Source of the DNA: TMED27 sp964350695
GTDB lineage: Bacteria; Pseudomonadota; Alphaproteobacteria; Micavibrionales; Micavibrionaceae
Assembly (NCBI GenBank): GCA_964350695.1
Contig: CAYGKM010000002.1
Coordinates: forward strand, 62,001 to 126,000
DNA: 64,000 nucleotides
Direction of reading: 5' to 3'
The notes under the pieces are model-generated. The model saw only the letters and a program-made list of their open reading frames with translations. It was not told the origin of the DNA and ran no database searches. This document shows, one piece after another, positions 58,497 through 64,000 of this stretch (positions are counted from its first letter, which is position 1; each line of letters opens with the position of its first letter). The translations under genes and the position numbers were made by a program.

Positions 58497-59429
58497 ATGA
58501 AGCTTATCGCCGGTAATTCTAATAGAGATTTATGCGAAGCGATTTCCGCGTATCTCAATGTTCCCCTGACCCAAGCCAATGTTAAGCGATTTTCCGATAA
58601 TGAAGTTTTTGTCGAGATCATGGAAAATATCCGCGGCGAAGACTGTTTCTTCATTCAATCCACATCCTTTCCCGCCAATGACCATTTAATGGAGCTTTTG
58701 ATTGCGATTGATGCGCTGAAGCGGGGGTCTGCGAGGCGCATTACAGCCGTGATCCCGTATTTCGGGTATGCGCGGCAGGATCGCAAGACGGGCGGACGCA
58801 CGCCGATTTCGGCGAAGCTTGTCGCCAATCTGATAACGGCGGCGGGCGCTGACCGTGTGTTGACGATGGAGCTGCATGCGGGACAAATTCAAGGATTTTT
58901 CGATATACCGGTGGACAATTTGATTGTTGCACCGGTTTTTATTCCGCATATCCAAGAGCAGTTTAACGGCGAGGAACTTTGCATTGTATCGCCCGATGTT
59001 GGCGGGGTTGTACGGGCGCGGGCGCTGGCGAAGCGTTTGGGGTCTGATCTGGCGATTATTGATAAGCGCCGCGAAAAAGCCGGTGTTTCCGAGGTTATGA
59101 ATGTGATCGGGGAAGTTGAAGGCAAGATTTGTATTTTGGTGGATGATATTGTGGATTCCGGCGGGACGCTCTGCAATGCGGCGCAGGCGCTTAAGGATAA
59201 CGGAGCGAAGCAGGTACATGCCTATGTTGTGCATGGGGTGCTTTCCGGTGAAGCGGTGAAGAAAATTGATGCCTCGCCGATGGAGAGCATGATTATTACA
59301 GATTCTATTGAAGCCACCGAAACGGTTGAAAAATCGAAAAAGGTGAAGCCGCTTTCTGTGGCGGCGCTGATCGGCGAAGCGGCCAAGCGTATCAATGAAG
59401 AGCGCTCAATCTCGGCATTGTTTAAATAG
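58497..59429 (+). CDS. prs: Ribose-phosphate pyrophosphokinase
   Basis: Makes PRPP from ribose 5-phosphate and ATP. Motifs: the N-terminal KLIAGNSNRDLCEAIS, RRITAVIPYFGYARQDRK, the PRPP loop CILVDDIVDSGGTLCNAA, and the catalytic RREKAGVSEV. The 310 residues match the class I type with the phosphate-activated site. Probably monocistronic; rplY follows after about 100 bases. Confidence 0.96.
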   Translation: MKLIAGNSNRDLCEAISAYLNVPLTQANVKRFSDNEVFVEIMENIRGEDCFFIQSTSFPANDHLMELLIAIDALKRGSARRITAVIPYFGYARQDRKTGGRTPISAKLVANLITAAGADRVLTMELHAGQIQGFFDIPVDNLIVAPVFIPHIQEQFNGEELCIVSPDVGGVVRARALAKRLGSDLAIIDKRREKAGVSEVMNVIGEVEGKICILVDDIVDSGGTLCNAAQALKDNGAKQVHAYVVHGVLSGEAVKKIDASPMESMIITDSIEATETVEKSKKVKPLSVAALIGEAAKRINEERSISALFK

Positions 59430-59537
59430 GCAGCTCTTTTTCCTTGCATCCTTTGGTTATATCTGGTTATTTCACGCACATTGAAACGGCGCAAGACCAC
59501 CCCTGGAGGCGCGCCATAACCTAAGAAGGAAAATGCT

Positions 59538-60236
59538 ATGTCAAAGAACTATGCTTTTACCGCGAAAAAAAGAGAAGGTGCCGGTAAGGGGATCGCACGT
59601 GCTCTACGTCGCGACAACCAAGTTCCTGCTGTTATTTATGGTGATAACAAGGAGCCTGTACTTATTTCTCTCCCCGCAAACGAAACGAATGTTCAATATA
59701 ACCGTGGTGGCATGTTCACGACGCTTTGTGATTTGAACGCAGAGGGCGATAAGCACCTCGTTCTTGCGCGGGATGTGCAATTGCACCCTGTGACGGACCT
59801 TGTTCAGCACATTGATTTCTTGCGCGTTACAGCCAAGACGAAAATTGCTGTGGATGTTCCTGTTAATTTCATCAATGAAGACAAGTCTCCTGGCCTGGAA
59901 GCAAAGGGTGTTTTGAACGTTGTGCGTTATACTGTGGAGCTTATGTGTTCTGCGACGGCCATTCCTGATCAGATTGATGTTAATCTTGAAGGTAAAGAAA
60001 TCGGTGATTCAGTGAATATTTCCGATGCGTCTCTTCCTGATGGTGTTAAGCCGGTTATTGATGATCGTGATTTCACGATTTGTACGATTATGGCACCGCG
60101 TAAAGCTGAAGAAGTTATCGTTGAAGACGCTGCTGAAGGCGCTGAAGGCGAAGCTGCTGAAGGTGAAGCAGCAGCCGAAGGTGAGGGCGGAGACGCCGAA
60201 GCCGAAGGCGGCGAAGAAGCCAAAGCCGAAGAGTAG
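59538..60236 (+). CDS. rplY: 50S ribosomal protein L25 (general stress protein Ctc type)
   Basis: Binds 5S rRNA. The N-terminal L25 domain (residues 1-95, with RREGAGKGIARALRRDNQVPAVIYG) is followed by a TL5-type beta-barrel domain, and the C-terminal 40 residues are highly acidic and Ala/Gly-rich. At 232 residues it is of the long CTC type found in alphaproteobacteria. The start AUG follows AAGGA. A strong terminator follows at 60259. Confidence 0.94.
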   Translation: MSKNYAFTAKKREGAGKGIARALRRDNQVPAVIYGDNKEPVLISLPANETNVQYNRGGMFTTLCDLNAEGDKHLVLARDVQLHPVTDLVQHIDFLRVTAKTKIAVDVPVNFINEDKSPGLEAKGVLNVVRYTVELMCSATAIPDQIDVNLEGKEIGDSVNISDASLPDGVKPVIDDRDFTICTIMAPRKAEEVIVEDAAEGAEGEAAEGEAAAEGEGGDAEAEGGEEAKAEE

Positions 60237-60258
60237 GCTTTTCTTTTTATATGAATTG

Positions 60259-60289
60259 AAAACCCCGGCATTGCTTGTCGGGGTTTTTC
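60259..60289 (+). terminator. Rho-independent terminator after rplY
   Basis: AAAACCCCG and CGGGGTTTT arms around an 11-base loop, followed by a T run. It lies between rplY and pth. Confidence 0.85.
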
Positions 60290-60339
60290 TTTGGTATAGG
60301 TGTGGTGTGTTTTCATTGTTTAAAAAGAGTGATCCTGAT

Positions 60340-60906
60340 ATGTGGCTGATTGTTGGTCTCGGCAATCCGGGCGATAAGTATAAAAACAACCGCCATAATA
60401 TCGGATTTATGGTTTTGGATGCCTTGGCGGATGAATTTCGTATGCCCGCGTGGCGGTCAAAATTTCAAAGCGAGATGGTTGAGGGGCGTATCGGCGATCA
60501 AAAAGTAGTGCTGCTAAAGCCTCAAACTTTTATGAATGAAAGCGGCCAAGCTGTTGGTAAAGCAGTAAAGTTTTATAAGGTCGATACGGACCGTATTGTA
60601 ATATTCCATGACGAGCTGGATTTAAACCCCGGCAAGGTGCGGGTAAAGCAGGGCGGCGGCGTGGCGGGCCATAATGGTTTGAAATCCATACAGGCGCATT
60701 TGGGGACGCCTGATTTCACCCGCGTGCGTTTAGGCATTGGGCATCCCGGTGATCGCGCGCGCGTAAGCAATTATGTGCTGTCTGATTTTGCGAAGGAAGA
60801 GGCGCAAGGATGGGTGGAAAAGGTTGTGCCTTTGGTGGCGGAATATACGCCGCTTTTGTTTAAAGAAAATAATGATGATTTTATGACGAAGATTGCCGAC
60901 GCTTAG
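60340..60906 (+). CDS. pth: Peptidyl-tRNA hydrolase
   Basis: Releases peptides from tRNA that dropped off the ribosome. MWLIVGLGNPGDKYKNNRHN contains the catalytic His region (HNIGF), PQTFMNESGQAVGKAVKFY the substrate-binding part, FHDELDLNPGKVRVKQGGGVAGHNGLKS the catalytic Asp and His. The 188 residues are normal. A frame continuing upstream through rplY is not used. Overlaps the small reverse gene by 4 bases. Confidence 0.96.
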   Translation: MWLIVGLGNPGDKYKNNRHNIGFMVLDALADEFRMPAWRSKFQSEMVEGRIGDQKVVLLKPQTFMNESGQAVGKAVKFYKVDTDRIVIFHDELDLNPGKVRVKQGGGVAGHNGLKSIQAHLGTPDFTRVRLGIGHPGDRARVSNYVLSDFAKEEAQGWVEKVVPLVAEYTPLLFKENNDDFMTKIADA

Positions 60907-61169
60907 CCTGGTGTGAACTCATCACAATTCGGTCCTGAGGGGCCTTTTAAAATTACTATGGCCTCATCGGATACTTGCGGAGGATTGGCAGAAAGTGCGT
61001 CACATACATGCATAATGTTTGCGGTTTCTTCAGATATGGGCGCGGGTTGTGTGCCACCATCTTTGGGTAAGTTGGCCGCTGCTAAGAAAATTGTTCCGAA
61101 AACAAGGCCGCTTATGCCAAGGCCTGTTATGGTAGATCCTGTGTTTTCTTCTTCTGGTTCGTTACTCAT
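60903..61169 (-). CDS. Small membrane protein, 88 residues
   Basis: From ATG 61169 it begins MSNEPEEENTGSTITG and has one membrane segment, GLGISGLVFGTIFLAAANLP. A Cys-containing C-terminal part (HVCDALSANPPQ and GPNCDEFTPG) would be outside if the N-terminus is in. In-frame ATG codons at 61181 and 61205 are alternatives. Function unknown; a 4-base convergent overlap with pth. Confidence 0.6.
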   Translation of the reverse strand: MSNEPEEENTGSTITGLGISGLVFGTIFLAAANLPKDGGTQPAPISEETANIMHVCDALSANPPQVSDEAIVILKGPSGPNCDEFTPG

Positions 61170-61299
61170 TATCAAACTCATAAATTGTTGCGATGTTTCA
61201 CACATACAAGGTTGCCTTGATTTATGTCAAGAAAAAACGGGCTGACGTAGTGAAGTGCCTATGCTATGAAGCGGTGGAGTTTAGATATAAGGATTTGAG

Positions 61300-62403
61300 A
61301 TGAGTTTTAATTGCGGAATTGTGGGCTTGCCCAATGTTGGTAAATCTACGCTGTTCAATGCTTTGACGGCAACGCAGGCGGCGCAGGCGGCGAATTTTCC
61401 GTTTTGCACGATTGAGCCGAATACGGGCAAGGTGGCACTTCCTGATGCGCGATTGGCGGCGATTGCGAAGATTGCGGGCTCTCAAAAGCTTGTGCCGGCG
61501 CAGCTGGAGTTTGTGGATATTGCGGGCCTTGTGAAGGGTGCATCGAAAGGTGAGGGGCTTGGGAACCAGTTCTTGAGCAATATCCGTGATACGGACGCGA
61601 TTATTCATGTGCTGCGGTGTTTCGAAAATGGCGATATTGTGCATGTTGACGGGTCGGTTGATCCTGTGCGCGATGCGGATACAATCGAGACGGAGCTTAT
61701 GCTTGCAGACCTTGAAAGCGTTGAGAAGCAGATTAAGAATTTAGAGAAGCGCGTGCGCGGGGGCGACAAAGACGCCAAGATTATGATGGGTTTGGCGGAG
61801 CAGGTTAAGGCCAGGCTTGATGACGGGAAGCCTGCGCGGACGGTTGAGCTTAGTGATAATGATGAGCGCAAGGCGATGAAGATGCTTCAGTTGCTGACGG
61901 CGAAGCCTATTTTATATATTTGCAACGTGAACGAAGAGACGGCCGCGTCGGGTAACGAGATGACCGCCAAAGTGCAGGAAATGGCGGAGCGCCAAGGCGC
62001 GGAAGTGGTTGTGATTTGTGCGAATATCGAGGAAGAGATTGCGCAGCTTGAGCTGGCAGAAGAGCGCGCGGAGTTTTTGGAGACAATTGGTTTAGAGGAA
62101 TCGGGTTTGGATAAGATTATCCGCGCGGGGTTCAAGCTTTTGGGGCTTCACACATATTTCACGGCAGGGCCGAAAGAAGCGCGGGCGTGGACTGTGCGCA
62201 AAGGGGCGAAGGCTCCGGAGGCGGCGGGCGTTATTCATACGGATTTCGAGAAAGGCTTTATCAAGGCCGAGACAATCGGGTATGACGATTTTGTGAGCCT
62301 GAATGGTGAGCAGGGTGCGAAAGATGCGGGGAAAATGCGCCAAGAGGGCAAGGATTACGTTGTACAGGATGGGGATGTGATTTTGTTCCGCTTTAACGTT
62401 TAG
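61300..62403 (+). CDS. ychF: Ribosome-binding ATPase YchF (redox-regulated)
   Basis: An Obg-related ATPase that binds the ribosome. G1 CGIVGLPNVGKSTLFNALTA, G3 VDIAGLVKGASKGEG, a coiled-coil region (about residues 130-165), and the TGS-domain ending TDFEKGFIKAETIGYDDFV are present. The 367 residues are typical. The 94-base region before it has no clear promoter. Confidence 0.97.
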   Translation: MSFNCGIVGLPNVGKSTLFNALTATQAAQAANFPFCTIEPNTGKVALPDARLAAIAKIAGSQKLVPAQLEFVDIAGLVKGASKGEGLGNQFLSNIRDTDAIIHVLRCFENGDIVHVDGSVDPVRDADTIETELMLADLESVEKQIKNLEKRVRGGDKDAKIMMGLAEQVKARLDDGKPARTVELSDNDERKAMKMLQLLTAKPILYICNVNEETAASGNEMTAKVQEMAERQGAEVVVICANIEEEIAQLELAEERAEFLETIGLEESGLDKIIRAGFKLLGLHTYFTAGPKEARAWTVRKGAKAPEAAGVIHTDFEKGFIKAETIGYDDFVSLNGEQGAKDAGKMRQEGKDYVVQDGDVILFRFNV

Positions 62404-62406
62404 GGT

Positions 62407-64000
62407 TTAGCGGGGTCTGTTTGGCAGGTTTGTCGGGAGTCCATCGCGTTCTAAAGGGGGTTTTTGTCCGGTGATCTCATCTCTTGTGGCCTCAAGCTCT
62501 TTAGAGTGATCCGGCGTTTCTTCCGGCTTTGTTTCAGGTGTTTCCCCTGTGTCTTCTTTTGCCTTTGTGAAGGTTTCCTGAAGCTCTGATTTTGCGGTTT
62601 CATCAGAGGCGGCTTCTTCGACGGTGCGCGTGACTTCCGCCTCGATGGTGACTTCTTTTTGCTGCGGCAGGAAGCCGTTTGCACGGGCATCGTTATAAGA
62701 CACTCTGAACATTTCGATATAATCAAAGGCCGTTGCCGGGCTGTAGGCCGCGATGTTTTCATCAAGAATTCTAATTTGATCGGGCGTCATGCCTTTGATG
62801 GCTTCTTCGTAAGTAAGGTCTGTGTTTACTCGGCGGAAGTCACCGTTTTTAAAGAAGCGCTCGAAGGTTTCTTTATCAAAATCATCGCCGAATTCATGCG
62901 CCAAGCGGTATCTGTGATTTGCGAAGAACATATGCATTTTCTGGTCTTGGGTGAGTTCTCCGCCAAGTTGCTGGCGGCGGTGCGCTGCCCAGTTATCTGT
63001 GTCGCCTTCGTAGTAGTTCAGGGCGATGCGCTCAAAACCGGGGGCTTGATCGAGGGTGTCGGGCAGGCCTTTAACGATTGAATCAAGAATCACATATTGA
63101 TTTTCAGTTTCGATGTTTCTGAAGGCGTCTGTGTTGCCGCTCTGAATTTCGAGCAATGTTGCGTATATGGAGTCCAGAGAGTCGTTAAATTTGTTTTCTT
63201 TCATATCCGCGAATTGCGGGTATTTCATCATGGCGGCTCTCAGGTTTTCTTTGGTTGGCCGTCCTGCGCCGGCTGTGAGGATGCCGTTCAGTTCATCCGG
63301 GCTTGCCTGTGACATGATGTAACCGGGCGAGATGTCTCGGCCTGTGGCGCGCATGGTAGATTTTACGCCGGGATCTGTAATGCTCGGGCGGGATGTCATG
63401 CCGAGATAGGCATACTTTACGTCTTGAATGAATGGTGCAAAAAGGATGGTTTCGCCTGTTTCGGGGTCTTTATAATTGCCGAGAAGGGCTTGGGGCAGCG
63501 CGTCTATGAGGGCTTTGTTTTCTTCAAGGAAGGCGGCTACTTTTTCTTTGTCACCGTAATCTTCACTCGGGAAGACTTTTTTGCCTCTAGAGAGAACCTG
63601 AATGCCATAGAGTTGGTATTGAAGGGCGGCGAATTCATAGGCTTCGTGGCGTTCAATGAGGGTTTTTGGTCCTGCCGGGGTTTCGCCGTCTCCGAAATAG
63701 GCGAGCATGCGCGTGGCCTGAACATCCATGCCCGCGCCATAAAGGCGGCCGAGTTCTCTAAGCTCACCTTCTTGCCATGAATCAAAAACTGCGTAGGCGT
63801 TGTTTTTTCCTTGGGGGCCTGCGGCAAAGAAGACATCGTCATATTTTACGGCGGCCTCTAGGCGCGCTCTGGCTTCGGGGTCGTAATGCGGATTGCCGAG
63901 CATGTTGTCAAAGAGGTCGTAAATGACGCTTTCTTTTTCCATGTCATCTCTTAAGTCCTGAAGATCTTCGGGGATCAGGATTTTCTTAGCTTGCGTGTCC
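62407..64000 (-). CDS. Large hypothetical protein, 5' end off the window
   Basis: The frame is open from the right edge to the stop at 62407, and the first in-frame start codon is ATG 63942. The part upstream of it (ILIPEDLQDLRDD) reads as plausible protein, so the true start is probably outside the window. The visible 531 residues contain a large helical domain, a Met-rich central region and an acidic, Glu/Thr/Pro-rich C-terminal tail. No membrane helix, no known motif. It resembles the 617-residue unknown at 21547 only in being large and linker-rich. Confidence 0.7.
   Translation of the reverse strand, partial: DTQAKKILIPEDLQDLRDDMEKESVIYDLFDNMLGNPHYDPEARARLEAAVKYDDVFFAAGPQGKNNAYAVFDSWQEGELRELGRLYGAGMDVQATRMLAYFGDGETPAGPKTLIERHEAYEFAALQYQLYGIQVLSRGKKVFPSEDYGDKEKVAAFLEENKALIDALPQALLGNYKDPETGETILFAPFIQDVKYAYLGMTSRPSITDPGVKSTMRATGRDISPGYIMSQASPDELNGILTAGAGRPTKENLRAAMMKYPQFADMKENKFNDSLDSIYATLLEIQSGNTDAFRNIETENQYVILDSIVKGLPDTLDQAPGFERIALNYYEGDTDNWAAHRRQQLGGELTQDQKMHMFFANHRYRLAHEFGDDFDKETFERFFKNGDFRRVNTDLTYEEAIKGMTPDQIRILDENIAAYSPATAFDYIEMFRVSYNDARANGFLPQQKEVTIEAEVTRTVEEAASDETAKSELQETFTKAKEDTGETPETKPEETPDHSKELEATRDEITGQKPPLERDGLPTNLPNRPR

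Noticed and set aside
60025..60339. Upstream extension of pth through the end of rplY
   Set aside because: It overlaps rplY and a strong terminator; peptidyl-tRNA hydrolase starts at MWLIVGLGNPG.
1..64000. CRISPR array or prophage
   Set aside because: No regularly spaced direct repeats, integrase, terminase, capsid or portal gene was seen.

Overview
The window is a densely packed stretch of a bacterial chromosome, most likely from an alphaproteobacterium. The evidence is the gene content and order: pcm-nlpD-yajC-secD-secF-Mth938-like, lgt-MidA/NDUFAF7-pgeF, a USP-NfuA-TsaB-MucR run, a MucR/Ros regulator, a GGAAC-N16-CGTT (EcfG-type) stress promoter, and homologues of both mitochondrial complex I assembly factors NDUFAF6 and NDUFAF7. 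Genus cannot be fixed from the sequence alone. About 75 protein genes and one tRNA-Leu are visible. Nearly all are housekeeping genes, mixed with small unknown proteins, some of them more AT-rich than their neighbours. There is no CRISPR array, rRNA, prophage or insertion sequence with a transposase.

Layout: 1-4.1 kb holds gmhA (partial), a lipoprotein, ispH, a P-loop protein, rnhA and an unknown. 4.1-11.4 kb holds a class A penicillin-binding protein, a DUF218-like protein, a GNAT, mgtE and maeB. 11.5-16.1 kb holds tRNA-Leu(AAG), csbD, lipB, an HEAGH metalloprotein, an N-formylglutamate amidohydrolase and a mosaic serS. 16.2-21.5 kb holds pcm, nlpD, yajC, secD, secF and a Mth938-like gene. 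21.5-29 kb holds a large unknown, sodB, an NDUFAF6-like gene, a hydrolase, trmFO and an alpha-carbonic anhydrase. 29-38.6 kb is more accessory: a frameshifted gene, a Y-family polymerase, a GxxExxY cassette, a TerB-like pair, fdxA, cysK, several unknowns, a ferredoxin-NADP reductase and an Hpt protein. 38.6-44.6 kb (minus strand) holds mutS, dut, split coaB/coaC and ubiE. 44.6-54 kb holds murJ, trpS, a TauE/TIGR02186 pair, USP, nfuA, a nitroreductase, tsaB and mucR. 54-64 kb holds proC, ybjN, ubiK, lgt, MidA, pgeF, prs, rplY, pth, ychF and a large unknown running off the right edge.

The most unusual content is repeat biology. (1) A family of roughly 80-105 bp double-stem palindromes shares core sequences, while the inner and outer stems differ from copy to copy but remain paired. 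Six clear copies occur, one of them in frame inside a hydrolase gene. (2) A GTCATTGCGAG-type palindrome occurs twice, once in frame inside trmFO. (3) A PD-(D/E)XK-like GxxExxY gene lies between inverted arms built from three 9-nt NNCACNAAG units, with a gene-less copy of the same inverted repeat just upstream of mutS. A seryl-tRNA synthetase with an AT-rich imported segment and an insertion of about 80 residues is the most striking single gene. Convergent neighbours repeatedly overlap by exactly 4 bp at their stop codons, so the genome is compact.
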